64,000 nucleotides of DNA, from NCBI RefSeq assembly GCF_017255415.1, contig NZ_JAFJZZ010000002.1, forward strand, positions 248,001 to 312,000, in the 5' to 3' direction. Made by a program: the position numbers and the translations under genes. Positions 44,071-55,922 of the stretch are shown piece after piece (positions within the stretch are counted from its first letter, which is position 1; every line of letters starts with the position of its first letter). A model generated the notes under the pieces. That model did no database searches, was not told the DNA's origin, and saw nothing but the letters and a program-made list of their open reading frames with translations. This DNA comes from Clostridium aminobutyricum (GTDB taxonomy: Bacteria > Bacillota > Clostridia > Peptostreptococcales > Anaerovoracaceae).

Positions 44071-45549
44071 TTACTTAAAGCTTCTTTCAAATTTAACCAC
44101 TTCATCGTATTCGTCCAGCATATCTTGCGGAACCTTCGTAGCCAAGCTGACAATAATGATAGTCAACGAAGATAGAAGGAATCCAGGAATGATTTCATAG
44201 ATATCGAAAATCCCTCCGCTCAATAAATACCAGAGGATATCCACGATACCGCCGACAAGCATACCACAAATAGCACCTTGCAGCGTCATTCTTTTCCAGA
44301 ACAAAGAGAATAAGATGATCGGTCCAAATGTCGCACCGATTCCGCCCCATGCGCAAGCAACCAATCCAAATACCGAACTTGTCGGATCTAATGCCAATGC
44401 GATAGCAATGATGCAAACAATAATAACGGTCAAACGGCTTATCCATAACATGCCGCTTCCCGAGAAGTCCTTTTTGAGAAGATGCGGTAATAAATCGTTT
44501 GATACCGCAGAAGCACATACTAAAAGCTGTGAGCTCGCCGTACTCATGATTGCTGCTAAAATGGCGCAAAGAAGGATTCCTGCTAAAGCGGGAGGGAACA
44601 TATCATAAATCATGGACATGTAAACGGTCTCTCCGTCTGCAAGGTTCGGCATATAAGCCTTACCGACTACACCGATTGCAATCGCTGCAGACAAAGTAAT
44701 AATAACCCAAATCATTGCGATAATTCTTGATTTTTTAATCATATCCGGCGATTCAACTGCCATAAACCGAACCAAAATGTGTGGCTGCCCGAAATATCCA
44801 AGTCCCCATCCCAAGGAAGACGCAAGCAGCATGGTATTAATCGCACCGTTCTGTTGCGGGAAGAGTCCTAAACTTTCTGTTGTCAAGGATGCCAATCTCA
44901 TATGTAATTCACCGAAGCCTCCCATGTGCATAATGGCACCAACCGGAACAATAATAAGCGCAAAAAACATCGTTACGCCCATAATGGTATCGGTCCAGCA
45001 GACGGCGTTGAATCCGCCCATTGCCGTATAAATCAAAATTATCACGGCTCCGATTAAAAGACCTGTTGTATAGTTTACACCAAAGATGGTATTGAACAGC
45101 TTACCTCCTGCCGCAAATTGTGAGGCCGTGTACACCAAGAAAAAGATTAATGTAAAAATTGCAGCGAATGATTTTAAAAAGTGCTTTTTATCCCGAAACC
45201 GATTTTCAAAATAATCCGGAAGCGTAAGTGCATTTCCGGCAATTTGCGTATACGTTCTAAGCCTCTTTGCTACTACTAACCAATTTAAATAGGTCCCGAG
45301 CATCAAACCGATTGCTGTCCAAATCCCTTCCAACGTCCCGTTATAAAGTACATACGCTGTCCCGGGTAAACCGATTAGAAGCCAACCGCTCATGTCGGAT
45401 GCCTGTGCGGACATTGCGGTAAGCCAGCTGTTCAACTTTCTTCCGCCTAAAATATATTCTGAAAGATCATCTGTCTTATTATAAAATTTAAAGCCGATAC
45501 CTAGCATCAGCCCTAAATATAATATAAATACAATTGCAATAGTAACCAA
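44071..45549 (-). CDS. putP: Sodium/proline symporter
   Basis: 492-aa SSS-family transporter with thirteen helices and the PutP signature region: YILGGRKLNSWLTAMSAQASDMSGWLLIGLPG near the N-terminus (Na+ site in helix 1), TASQFAAGGKLF and GGFNAVCWTDTIMG, all conserved with characterised proline symporters. It imports L-proline with Na+. The Rnf complex elsewhere in the window could supply the sodium gradient. Single gene between a terminator and the serS hairpin. Confidence 0.93.
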   Translation of the reverse strand: MVTIAIVFILYLGLMLGIGFKFYNKTDDLSEYILGGRKLNSWLTAMSAQASDMSGWLLIGLPGTAYVLYNGTLEGIWTAIGLMLGTYLNWLVVAKRLRTYTQIAGNALTLPDYFENRFRDKKHFLKSFAAIFTLIFFLVYTASQFAAGGKLFNTIFGVNYTTGLLIGAVIILIYTAMGGFNAVCWTDTIMGVTMFFALIIVPVGAIMHMGGFGELHMRLASLTTESLGLFPQQNGAINTMLLASSLGWGLGYFGQPHILVRFMAVESPDMIKKSRIIAMIWVIITLSAAIAIGVVGKAYMPNLADGETVYMSMIYDMFPPALAGILLCAILAAIMSTASSQLLVCASAVSNDLLPHLLKKDFSGSGMLWISRLTVIIVCIIAIALALDPTSSVFGLVACAWGGIGATFGPIILFSLFWKRMTLQGAICGMLVGGIVDILWYLLSGGIFDIYEIIPGFLLSSLTIIIVSLATKVPQDMLDEYDEVVKFERSFK

Positions 45550-45618
45550 AGTTTGTTTCTCCTTTTCATCTACTTATCCATCTATACCGCAAGCGATATT
45601 CCCCGCATAACGCACATG

Positions 45619-45650
45619 GGACTGTCTCATTATTTCTAACGAGACAGTCC
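45619..45650. repeat. Hairpin downstream of serS with GGACTGTCTC core
   Basis: Perfect 10-bp stem GGACTGTCTC / GAGACAGTCC with a 12-base loop, 31 bases after the serS stop. No T-run follows on the minus strand. The core matches hairpins at 3044, 10938 and 49097. Confidence 0.75.
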
Positions 45651-45680
45651 ACACACTATATTCCCATTATTGCGTCTACT

Positions 45681-46964
<1,284 letters not shown>

Positions 46965-46976
46965 CTAACCTTCTTT

Positions 46977-48887
46977 CTAAAATAAGTTCTTTTTATATTG
47001 TATATAATTGTCCGTAAGTTCCTTCACTTTTTCCTGCATCTCAAGCTGCAAGTCAGAGGCGACCTGATAATTCTCCTCATCCAGAGCGACCTTTATTCTG
47101 GTCAGCAGACATAATTGAGACAGGGTATCCTGCCCTAAGTACACTCTGCTGCTGTGAATCTTATCCCACATGTGCACATCAAAATCCGCACAGTCACTTT
47201 CTGCATGAAGTTTTTTACAATCCCGAAGTAAATCCATCGTATCCGGAATAATACGGTTATGCAGTTCCGTCGACCATTGGTCTAAGGTAGCTTTTCTATA
47301 AGATTCAAGAGCGCTTAGCGGAATGACATTATTTCTTAATAGCACTTTCAACTTTTGCGGATTGGCTCTAAAGGCGGACAGATTTTCCCAAACGGTTCTC
47401 GGTGCTTTTCCAAACAACCTGTCACGCTCTTCCACTGTATATTCTTCAAAAACATCTTTTTCGCTTCGATATTCCCGATCTTCTTCCAGATAAAAATCCT
47501 CTCTCCCGAAAGCCTTTGACAAAGAAGCCTCCAGCTCTTTCGATGCTTTCTTCGCCTTCAATGCTTCCGTAATGCCGTCTAAAATAGCCATATAACAGCA
47601 CGCAATGACTAAATACGTATTGCTCTTCGGATTTGGTGAACGTAACTCAAACCTTGTAGAAAGCGGATTATTCGAATCTCTTACCAAGCCAACTAACACG
47701 GTTCGATTTCTCGATGGCTGCTCCGTCGTATGTCCAATAGAGGTTACGATACAAACCGGAGCCTCATAACCTGGCTTCAATCGGTTAAATGCATCGTTGG
47801 TAGAAGTAATAAATGGATTTAATACTTCATAATTCTTTAACATTCCCATCAACGCACCAAAGCCAATCGGAGTTAGAAACTCTGCCTTCATGTCGGTAGG
47901 TGCAAATAAATTGACCGTCTTTCCATCGGTTAATCGGGCTGCGATACCAAAATGCGTATGTTCTCCGCTTCCGGCAACGCCCTCGATCGGTTTCGCTCGA
48001 AACGACACTTCCAGTCCATGCATCCTGAAAATATCTCGAACGATATATTTTACCTGCTTTTCGTTGTCTGCGGCTTGCATGGCAGTGGAATACTTCCAGT
48101 CGATTTCAAGCTGCTCCATAATGTGGTCAAAGCTGCCCGAACTGCCCAGCTTCGCTTTGATTCCGCCTACTTCTTTATGCCCCATTTCCATCTCGAAACC
48201 GTAATAGTCCAGCAGAATCAATGTCTTTTCCAATGCGGTTCGAACCGGCCCTATTGTTCGCTTCCAATACTGCTCTTTCATGACCTGTGCAGTCGAAAGC
48301 TCTTCTCTGTCAGCCTTTTCATCGGGTGTTTTTACCCAGAATTCCAATTCTGTTGCACAAGTCAACACAATCTCTTCAATATCCTCAGCCGAATCAATCG
48401 GTAAATAATCCAGCACATAGGGGTTTTCCTTGATCAATTGAAGCAATTCTTTCTTTATAGTCGCAACAGCATCTCTGAGAATGGCTCTCGAACCCACTTG
48501 TGTCGTTCCGTTGTGTACAAGAAACGAAGGGATTCGTAAGGTACCTACCGGTAATCCGGTAGCATTGTCTATAAAGTCAAAATTGTGATCGACATACCAA
48601 TTTACGTCCATATCCGGTATGATATCCACACGCGCATTATTTAATTCCGCAATAATAGGTAGCACAACGCTGGACCCATCTGTTTGAACGCCGTCCACCA
48701 AAAACTTCTCCATATCCTCTAAAAATCTAGCTGTGGGAATTTTCTCATCGGTATTTTGTCCGCCAATATCTAAACCTACAAGGGAAACGAACTTCACTTC
48801 CGGATGCTTCAATAAAGTAGCCTTGATCTTATCCGGCGTATGGTCTTTGACGGGGATATTAAATAGCATGCTTTCGTATTCCAGCAT
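46977..48887 (-). CDS. Glutamine synthetase family protein, long atypical form
   Basis: 636 aa, longer than GSI (about 440-470) and shorter than GSIII (about 700). Recognisable pieces are the beta-grasp loop GVQTDGSSV, VLTCATELEFWV, GSGEHTHFG (GSGMHxH in the common form), NRLKPGYEAPVCI, SRNRT and RFELRSPNPKSNTYLVIA. A C-terminal extension of about 150 residues is helical and charged. It is likely to bind ATP and glutamate, but the altered metal-binding region and extension leave room for a different ligase. GGAGG precedes the ATG; serS follows after 15 bases. Confidence 0.85.
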   Translation of the reverse strand: MLEYESMLFNIPVKDHTPDKIKATLLKHPEVKFVSLVGLDIGGQNTDEKIPTARFLEDMEKFLVDGVQTDGSSVVLPIIAELNNARVDIIPDMDVNWYVDHNFDFIDNATGLPVGTLRIPSFLVHNGTTQVGSRAILRDAVATIKKELLQLIKENPYVLDYLPIDSAEDIEEIVLTCATELEFWVKTPDEKADREELSTAQVMKEQYWKRTIGPVRTALEKTLILLDYYGFEMEMGHKEVGGIKAKLGSSGSFDHIMEQLEIDWKYSTAMQAADNEKQVKYIVRDIFRMHGLEVSFRAKPIEGVAGSGEHTHFGIAARLTDGKTVNLFAPTDMKAEFLTPIGFGALMGMLKNYEVLNPFITSTNDAFNRLKPGYEAPVCIVTSIGHTTEQPSRNRTVLVGLVRDSNNPLSTRFELRSPNPKSNTYLVIACCYMAILDGITEALKAKKASKELEASLSKAFGREDFYLEEDREYRSEKDVFEEYTVEERDRLFGKAPRTVWENLSAFRANPQKLKVLLRNNVIPLSALESYRKATLDQWSTELHNRIIPDTMDLLRDCKKLHAESDCADFDVHMWDKIHSSRVYLGQDTLSQLCLLTRIKVALDEENYQVASDLQLEMQEKVKELTDNYIQYKKNLF

Positions 48888-49008
48888 ATTGTCCTCCTAT
48901 TTTGAAAATTTTAGTTTTTCTATAATATTTAATCATACTACGTTTTTGCTTATTTTTAAACAGTTTTTTTATTAGGTTTTTGTTTTCCTATACAATTTAT
49001 TTCGGCAT

Positions 49009-49122
49009 ACGTTGACGATGAAAATCGATGAATCAACGATTCATGATTTTCTAGCCTACATTCTGTCAACGGCATTAAGTGCGGACAGAATGTTAAAGGG
49101 GCTGTCTCAAAAGATAGCCCCT
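49009..49122. repeat. Three consecutive hairpins downstream of the UPF0182 gene
   Basis: (1) GAAAATC-g-ATGAATC / GATTCATGATTTTC at about 49019-49052, (2) ACATTCTGTC / GACAGAATGT at about 49059-49094, (3) AGGGGCT / AGCCCCT at 49097-49122 with the CTGTCTCA core. An outer CGTTGAC / GTCAACG pair embraces the first. The 259 bases between UPF0182 and the glutamine synthetase contain no gene; hairpin 3 probably terminates the UPF0182 transcript. Confidence 0.65.
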
Positions 49123-49146
49123 AAACGTATACTGTCAATTATTCCG

Positions 49147-52092
49147 TTATTGTCCGTTCGAATCATTCGCGGCCGGGTTTGTCGCTTGTGTTGTGCCTTG
49201 CTCCGGCATTAGAAGCTGCAAATATTTCTGCAATGCAGTAATATGCTCACCATATCCGGCCCAATCACCATTTTTCTGAGCGTTCTGCGCCAATTCAAAT
49301 TCCTCATTGGCCAGACGGATCAAATCACTGTTCGTCATTTCTCCGGAAGTACCGCTTCCGGTTTGGTCACCGATCGTACCACCTTGAGGCTCCTCTGTTC
49401 CCGTTGAATTGCTGCCAAATAAGGAGTCAAGCGCTTCGCTCAAAGTTTCTTTATAAGCGATCTTATCTCCGTAAGCAACGATTACTCGTTTTACTTCAGG
49501 AATACTGGAGTTCACGGCTTCCAAATAGACCGGTTCCACATAGAGCAGGGACTGCTCAATTGGGATCACGAATAGATTTCCTCTGCTATAGGTAGAGCCC
49601 GAAGAGTTCCACAAGGAGAATTCCTTGGATATCTCTGTATTCTGGTCAATTTGGGCTTCTATCTGCATCGGGCCGTATACAATTCGGTCTTTCGGGAATT
49701 GATATAGCACCAGTTCACCGTAATGCTTCCCGTCGTTTCTCGCCGCCAGAAGCCCTGTCATGTTCATCTTATTTTTCGGCGTATACGGAATCGTATTCAC
49801 AAACTCTGCATCGGCTTCTCCCGGTAACTTCATGATGTAGTAGTTTGGTTCCATGACCTTTTGTTCGGTCCCGTAAATTTCATTTGCAATATCCCAAAGG
49901 TCTTCATTTTGATAAAAGACCTTTACATCGTTCATATGATAACGCTTATAAACATTGGCCTGAATATCAAATAACTGGTTTGGATATCGAATGTGGGACT
50001 GTAATCCTTCCGGCATTTTATCAAAATCTTTAAATAGATCCGGATAAATCTTCTTGTAAGTCGTTGCGATCGGATCTTTATCATCGACTAAATAGAAGCT
50101 GGTATCTCCGTTATAAGCATCTACGACTACCTTTACCGAGTTTCGGATATAATTGTATCCTGCTTCACTAAACGGCTCTGAATAAGGGTAGTTTGCGCTC
50201 ACCGTGTATGCGTCAATCATCCAATATAATTTCCCGTCTGCCGTCACGATGTATGGAGAATCGTAGCTTAAGCGAGGCATAATTTTCTTCACGCGCTGCT
50301 CGATATTTCTATTAATAATAATCTTAGAGTCATTGTTAATATTAGTGGAAACTAATATTTTTAAGCTCTGCTCTCGAATAGCAAACAATACGCGGTTCAT
50401 CAAGTTCAGATCAATACCCGCGTCTCCTTTATAGGTAGCGTATTTGTTGTTGTTTCCATCCGGATAATCGAATTCTTCTTCATCCGTATCGACCAATACA
50501 TAATTGTTCGTCAATTCGCCAAAGTAAATTTCAGGTCTTGTGATTTCGATTTCATCGACTTCGGATACCGGCGGGATATTTCCAATGAGCATATCCGGCT
50601 GACCGCTGGCCGTTATCTGATCTACTCTGGAAAGCGCAATGCCGTATCCATGCGTATACTTCAAGTGCTTTGTCATCCAGGAATCAGAGATCTGATTTTC
50701 ATCAATTTCTCTTGCTGCCAGAAAAGCTTGCGTATATTTTCCATTAATCATATAACGGTCTACATCCACGTCATGGAAGGAATAATACTGACGAATACTT
50801 TCCGTCTGATTATAGAACTTCATAGCCGGTGTATAATCGTTAATTCGGATATTGGAAATGGTGTCCATATTATTCAAGATGTCTTCCTTTGACAGGGTAT
50901 TGCTTGCAGGGAAAGTTTTCACCTGCACGTTACTCAAGTCATAAGCCATCTGCGTATATTTAATATTGCTCTGTAAATACTCGCTTTCTTTATTGATTTC
51001 ATCCGGAGATACCACTAGATTTTGTACCAGTGTAGCAGCTCCGCCGCCGATCAGACCAATGATAATCATAATAGCAGGTACGGTTAATATCACACGGTAT
51101 TTTTTCTTCAAAATACCCATTGCAAAAGCAATCGCTGCTATAACTGACAATACCATCAGAAGTCTGTATAACCATAACGTTACGTTTACATCTGTAAATC
51201 CAGCTCCGTATACGGCACCGCCTACTGTCTGTGAAAACAGCAAAGTAAACTGTCTCAAAAAGAAGTTTACGCCTATCATTAAGAAAAATAGGACACCCAG
51301 AATAATGATTTGCTTCGAGGCAATATGCATTAACTGATTGAAATTTTCATTGTCAAACTGCTTTTTTGACCTATTCGGTTTAGTGAAACCGCCGCTTCCG
51401 CCCATGGCGTCAAAGACTTTTCCAAAAATATCTCCAAATGGGCCGCCAAAATTTCCGGCATTCTGTCCGAAATTTCCTCGTCTGACATTGTCGTGCTCAT
51501 CATAGTCGGACTGGCCGTCTGAACCGAAAGGTTCCTCTTTCTCAAAGATTTGAGGCTTTCTCAATGAAAGCAATACCATGTAATACAATATGGTCAATAC
51601 GGCAAAAGCTATAATGATTCCAAGAGCCATACTATTTAAGGCATTCATAAAATCAAATTTAAAAATATAGAAGCTCAAATCCTTGCTAAACAACGGATCG
51701 GTTATATTAAACTTCGTACTATGTGAATATTGCAGGATCTGAAACCATAAAGTCCCAGCAACCGCATACGAAATCAGCGCGCCAAAGATAGCGGACATCC
51801 CCCATCCAATTCTGCCGATTAATTTTTCGTTTGCAACATCGCTCGATTCAACTTTCTTGAAATAACCTCTTTTCAGTACCCTTAAATATAAATCTGCCAG
51901 TATAGTAATCACGACAAAGGCCGGAATGCCGATCTTCAACTGAGTAAATAACTGAGTAAAGAAGACGCTGACATAATCCAATTCTTTAAACCATAAGAAA
52001 TCGGTAATAAATCCGATCAGGCTTAGAAATAGGCCAACCAAAACGATCAATACGATTAAAATAATTATCGGGCTTTTTCTCTTTTTTTTCAA
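49147..52092 (-). CDS. UPF0182-family membrane protein
   Basis: 981 aa. Start is TTG 52092 with GGGAGG seven bases upstream. Seven hydrophobic helices fall in the first 340 residues, interrupted by a Gly/Asn/Asp-rich cytoplasmic loop (about 195-240). A large extracytoplasmic domain of about 550 residues follows and the last 80 residues are low-complexity with a helical end (LANEEFELAQNAQKNGDW). This matches the COG1615/UPF0182 family, widespread but of unknown function. No partner is apparent; it is monocistronic. Confidence 0.92.
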   Translation of the reverse strand: MKKKRKSPIIILIVLIVLVGLFLSLIGFITDFLWFKELDYVSVFFTQLFTQLKIGIPAFVVITILADLYLRVLKRGYFKKVESSDVANEKLIGRIGWGMSAIFGALISYAVAGTLWFQILQYSHSTKFNITDPLFSKDLSFYIFKFDFMNALNSMALGIIIAFAVLTILYYMVLLSLRKPQIFEKEEPFGSDGQSDYDEHDNVRRGNFGQNAGNFGGPFGDIFGKVFDAMGGSGGFTKPNRSKKQFDNENFNQLMHIASKQIIILGVLFFLMIGVNFFLRQFTLLFSQTVGGAVYGAGFTDVNVTLWLYRLLMVLSVIAAIAFAMGILKKKYRVILTVPAIMIIIGLIGGGAATLVQNLVVSPDEINKESEYLQSNIKYTQMAYDLSNVQVKTFPASNTLSKEDILNNMDTISNIRINDYTPAMKFYNQTESIRQYYSFHDVDVDRYMINGKYTQAFLAAREIDENQISDSWMTKHLKYTHGYGIALSRVDQITASGQPDMLIGNIPPVSEVDEIEITRPEIYFGELTNNYVLVDTDEEEFDYPDGNNNKYATYKGDAGIDLNLMNRVLFAIREQSLKILVSTNINNDSKIIINRNIEQRVKKIMPRLSYDSPYIVTADGKLYWMIDAYTVSANYPYSEPFSEAGYNYIRNSVKVVVDAYNGDTSFYLVDDKDPIATTYKKIYPDLFKDFDKMPEGLQSHIRYPNQLFDIQANVYKRYHMNDVKVFYQNEDLWDIANEIYGTEQKVMEPNYYIMKLPGEADAEFVNTIPYTPKNKMNMTGLLAARNDGKHYGELVLYQFPKDRIVYGPMQIEAQIDQNTEISKEFSLWNSSGSTYSRGNLFVIPIEQSLLYVEPVYLEAVNSSIPEVKRVIVAYGDKIAYKETLSEALDSLFGSNSTGTEEPQGGTIGDQTGSGTSGEMTNSDLIRLANEEFELAQNAQKNGDWAGYGEHITALQKYLQLLMPEQGTTQATNPAANDSNGQ

Positions 52093-52144
52093 AACGTTTC
52101 CTCCCTTTTGTATAGTTCAAGTGACAACACAATTATGAGACATT

Positions 52145-53800
52145 TTACTTTATTTTATCCACAAGTGCTTCAATAGCATCTTTTGCTTCCTGTGGAAGTT
52201 CATCTCTCCCCCCTTTATACCTCTTTAATGATTCAACGTAATTCATTCTGCCAATCATACCTAAAACGAGTTCTTTCACATATTTCTTGTCTGAAAAATC
52301 CGGAATAAATCCTTCTACATCCATTGTTTTCAATTCAGAAACAATTCCAAAGTTTTTAAACTCCGCCGTTTCGTCGATGATTTTTTCTATAATATCAATG
52401 GTCACTTCCTTCGGAATCTTTTTATCCATAAAATGACCGGTATTGATGATGTAATTTGCAACGCCTTTGTCCTGGAATAGTGCCTTAAATTTTTCATAGT
52501 CATTTCTAAGCGGATAGGTTCTGAATGGATTCGCATAAGGTTCAAATACAAGGGCATTTACATCAACACCCTCCGCTAAACGCTCCGCACTTGTTCTTTT
52601 GGTAGCAAGGCAAGCTCCCATGACAGAAGCAAGGACTGGATTTTCAATTTTTATAACCGGAGGCAACGTGTGGTCTTTCATCAGCCAAACGATGGTATTG
52701 ATCGGCTCATTCATCTTATCCACTCGGTTTTCTGCCCAAAGTTTTGATTTAATGGCTCTTCCGTTTCCGTTTCTCATATCTTCCGTAACAATAACCAGTT
52801 TGCCCTTATCATCTATCGTCGCACCGCAGTTCTGAACCGTTACTAAATACTGATTGTCTTTGGACGTCAACGGATAGTCCGATGTTTTATCAAAATAAGA
52901 GGGTTCCAGTGCAACAGTGGAACCATTTTCACTTGAAATAATGTAGGCATCGTCATGAAGCACCGTCACATCATATTTTCCGTCATGCTTAGCGTGAGTC
53001 AATGTGGATTTTCCCGATCCGGAAAGCCCGAATACGCCCAGCACATGCGCTTCGCCATCCTCCTTCAAGCACCTTTTCAGCCCCCCGTGGCAGGAAGCAT
53101 ATCCGTTTCTGTTGGCAATGCTCCATGCAAGCGTTAAGGTTCCCTTTTTATGCTCTCCGAAATACCGCATTCCCAGTAAACATGCACAGTTATGTTCTGG
53201 GTCGAAATAGGCAAGACCATTCGGGAATTTAGGATGCACATAATCCGGGTCCGACAATATATAAATATCTGCTTCCTCGCCGATCGGCTTAGAAGATTTG
53301 TACATATCGTTATATTCTGCATTCTTATATTGGAAATTCAATAACCAATTCAACAAGGTATTCTCATACTTTTCCGGTACCAGCAAATGGGCTCTTACCA
53401 TAAAATCTTTATCCAGCCCTATATAGGATTCGGTATGGTACATCTTTTTATACCTTGTGTTATATACAGCCTCTCTCAGTACTTTTGCGATTTCTACTTC
53501 GTCAACTCCCTCTTCTCCGAGAATGACTCTTGCACCTGCAAATCTTCCTACTGTTTCCCCATCGTTAAACAATAAAATTTTAGCTCCCTCCGGAAGTCCG
53601 ATTTTTTCCGGGAAAAAAATGGGCATGTCTGTTTCAATTGTTCCAGCTGATTTCCTTGCCATTTCATAAGCTAATTGCAAATCAAGAACCCTCTCCACAT
53701 TATTTCCGTAGAAAGCAGTTTCTATGGTTGTTCTCGACATCGAAAACGCTTTATTTTCTTTGTCGATTCGCTCTCTACTGAAATTTGCTATAGTTGACAT
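52145..53800 (-). CDS. pckA: Phosphoenolpyruvate carboxykinase (ATP)
   Basis: 551 aa from ATG 53800, preferred to the GTG three codons upstream because GGAGAG is well placed. The kinase P-loop is FGLSGSGKSTLTHA (about 247-260), followed by the metal/ATP segment VLHDDAYII; MRYFGEHKKG and the RTSAERL stretch are also conserved. It interconverts oxaloacetate and PEP with ATP/ADP. In amino-acid fermenters it may run in the carboxylating, ATP-forming direction. Monocistronic. Confidence 0.95.
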   Translation of the reverse strand: MSTIANFSRERIDKENKAFSMSRTTIETAFYGNNVERVLDLQLAYEMARKSAGTIETDMPIFFPEKIGLPEGAKILLFNDGETVGRFAGARVILGEEGVDEVEIAKVLREAVYNTRYKKMYHTESYIGLDKDFMVRAHLLVPEKYENTLLNWLLNFQYKNAEYNDMYKSSKPIGEEADIYILSDPDYVHPKFPNGLAYFDPEHNCACLLGMRYFGEHKKGTLTLAWSIANRNGYASCHGGLKRCLKEDGEAHVLGVFGLSGSGKSTLTHAKHDGKYDVTVLHDDAYIISSENGSTVALEPSYFDKTSDYPLTSKDNQYLVTVQNCGATIDDKGKLVIVTEDMRNGNGRAIKSKLWAENRVDKMNEPINTIVWLMKDHTLPPVIKIENPVLASVMGACLATKRTSAERLAEGVDVNALVFEPYANPFRTYPLRNDYEKFKALFQDKGVANYIINTGHFMDKKIPKEVTIDIIEKIIDETAEFKNFGIVSELKTMDVEGFIPDFSDKKYVKELVLGMIGRMNYVESLKRYKGGRDELPQEAKDAIEALVDKIK

Positions 53801-53839
53801 TTTAAACACTCTCCTTTTCCTGCATATGCCTGCATAAAA

Positions 53840-55849
53840 TTATTTTATTTTTATATAGCTTACAATCTTCAGTTCCTGGCCTACAGGTTCAAGATAGTAA
53901 ATATAAGTATAAACTTTGTTTGTAACCTTCCCTTTCTCTGTTACATCAATATCTTCCTTCGCCCATATGTAATATCCGGTTTTGCCCTTATTCATTTCGC
54001 CCAGTTCTAAACTGTTAAACACTTCGGATATTTTGCCTACGCCGGTATACGTCTTTGCATTGTTATACGCAACCGAGCCTTCCTTGGTCAAGGTTAAGAC
54101 CTCTTTATTTTTTTGATCAAGATAGTCAATCCACAAGGAATCGAAGCGGATGATCGTCTTCATGATTTCAGAATCAAAATAAACCGGTTCGCCCTCTTTA
54201 TCTTTATACCAAAGATTATTTTCAATAGGCACCGAATTATTTAAATCGTCTATCCCATAATCTTTACTTTCATCAAAAACAAGGGATTTATTGATGCTGA
54301 TCTTCTTAATATTATCATTATATACACGTAACGGTTCTAATACGTCATTTAAATTTCGTTCTTTCTCCGCTTCTGCTTGCGCGTTCACCGCTTTTGTCTC
54401 TTCGTCTGTTGTTTGTTTGGTTTTCTTTTGTGAGTTTTGTTTATCATCCGGTTTCTTTAAAACCTCTACCCAATTAACGGCGATGCCTAGCTTTTCGTTG
54501 ATGAAGGTTGCCGCACCGCTTTCCGGCAAAAAATATTTTATCCCCAAAATGCCGATTTCAGCCGTTAACAGTACAATAAGTATGACTAATATTACTTTTA
54601 CAGGCGAACTCTTCTTTTTATTTGTATCCTCATCAACAAATGCTTGCATCGGAGCATACTCTTCATCCCAAGGAAGCAATACCTCTTCCGCGTCTTTCTC
54701 TGCGATCTCTTCTTTGAGTTCACTGTCAGAAGGCTCTTTTTCATCCACCTCTGTATCTATCTGTTCTGGTTTCTTTATTTCTTCAAGCGTTGGGGGTTCT
54801 TCTTTATGATCGAAAGAATCAAGAGGTACACTTAAAATAGATGCTGTAGCTTCAGGCGGAAGAAGATCTTCTACTATCGTCTCCGCTTCTATATTTGTCT
54901 CTTTTGTTAGATTTTCAGTCGCAGGCTTGTCCGTTAAATTTACCTTCGACCAAAATTTGTGGTCATTTTCTGTATTCACCGCTTCCATTTTGAGTGCTGG
55001 TGGCGGATTTATACTTGGTTCTTGTACTTCTGGTTTTTCCGGGATTAATTTTTCAATCCCCGTTAACGACTCTCCTCCACTTGGCTTTATTTCTAAATTC
55101 CCCAGATTGGAAGGTTCTGTCCTTTCCGGTAAGCCTCCTTTTCGGAGCCGTTCATATTCTTTATCTAAAAGCTTTTGGAATTCCTCATTCTTCTTACTAA
55201 ACGTATAAAATTTATCAACAGAATCCGTTGATGCAGCCGATCCGGCACCAAACTGCAAATTCGATTTTTTCCCAAATAATTCTGCCTCTAAAGTGAAGAC
55301 CGACGTACTTTCCTCTTGAATGAGTTCAGGCTGCTCCTCTTTCGTTCCAAGGCATTCATCAATCTTCTTTTTTTCAAAAACTCTTGTCCGATCTTTGCCC
55401 AGCAAATCCTTACGGGTAAATGTCGTTCTTCCTGTTTCCGGAGTTTCTTCGGATTCTATTTTCGGCTCTGGTTCCTTTATTCTATTTGCAGAGATATTTG
55501 AAGAAAACTTATTTTCTGCTTGAGCTTCAATACGCCGGGCCTTCCAATCCACAACAATATCTTCCGTCTTCTTGGTTTCCTCGCTGTGCGAAGGAAATCC
55601 TTTTAAATTCCAAGTCGGAGATTTTTCCACATTGCTCTCACTTATTTCATGCCAAGTTTGAGCAATGGATTTTTGAGGAACACTTGCATCCAGTGGTTCT
55701 TTTATTGATTTGGGAGTGCTATTGTAAATCACCTCTTCAACAGGTTCATCCCCACTGATACTGTCATTTCGTTCTATAACCTGAGCGCCACAGTAGCTGC
55801 AGAATCTATCACCATCTATTAAAGATTTTCCGCATTTTCTACAAAACAT
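53840..55849 (-). CDS. Zinc-ribbon, single-span membrane protein with long disordered region
   Basis: 669 aa. The first 25 residues are a zinc ribbon (CRKCGKSLIDGDRFCSYC). A very acidic, Pro/Glu/Lys-rich region of about 400 residues follows with no fold visible. A membrane helix (VILVILIVLLTAEIGILGI, about 430-450) leads to an extracytoplasmic domain of about 200 residues (NDVLEPLRVYNDNIKK to the end). Ribbon-helix-ectodomain proteins are common in Firmicutes but poorly known. It is upstream of pckA by only 39 bases and downstream of another membrane protein that may be its partner. Confidence 0.75.
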   Translation of the reverse strand: MFCRKCGKSLIDGDRFCSYCGAQVIERNDSISGDEPVEEVIYNSTPKSIKEPLDASVPQKSIAQTWHEISESNVEKSPTWNLKGFPSHSEETKKTEDIVVDWKARRIEAQAENKFSSNISANRIKEPEPKIESEETPETGRTTFTRKDLLGKDRTRVFEKKKIDECLGTKEEQPELIQEESTSVFTLEAELFGKKSNLQFGAGSAASTDSVDKFYTFSKKNEEFQKLLDKEYERLRKGGLPERTEPSNLGNLEIKPSGGESLTGIEKLIPEKPEVQEPSINPPPALKMEAVNTENDHKFWSKVNLTDKPATENLTKETNIEAETIVEDLLPPEATASILSVPLDSFDHKEEPPTLEEIKKPEQIDTEVDEKEPSDSELKEEIAEKDAEEVLLPWDEEYAPMQAFVDEDTNKKKSSPVKVILVILIVLLTAEIGILGIKYFLPESGAATFINEKLGIAVNWVEVLKKPDDKQNSQKKTKQTTDEETKAVNAQAEAEKERNLNDVLEPLRVYNDNIKKISINKSLVFDESKDYGIDDLNNSVPIENNLWYKDKEGEPVYFDSEIMKTIIRFDSLWIDYLDQKNKEVLTLTKEGSVAYNNAKTYTGVGKISEVFNSLELGEMNKGKTGYYIWAKEDIDVTEKGKVTNKVYTYIYYLEPVGQELKIVSYIKIK

Positions 55850-55922
55850 CTAATACCCTCCAGTTCTTTTTCGTCAAATATCATAAATCTATCAAATCTA
55901 CTTCATTCCCTGTAGCTTTATT

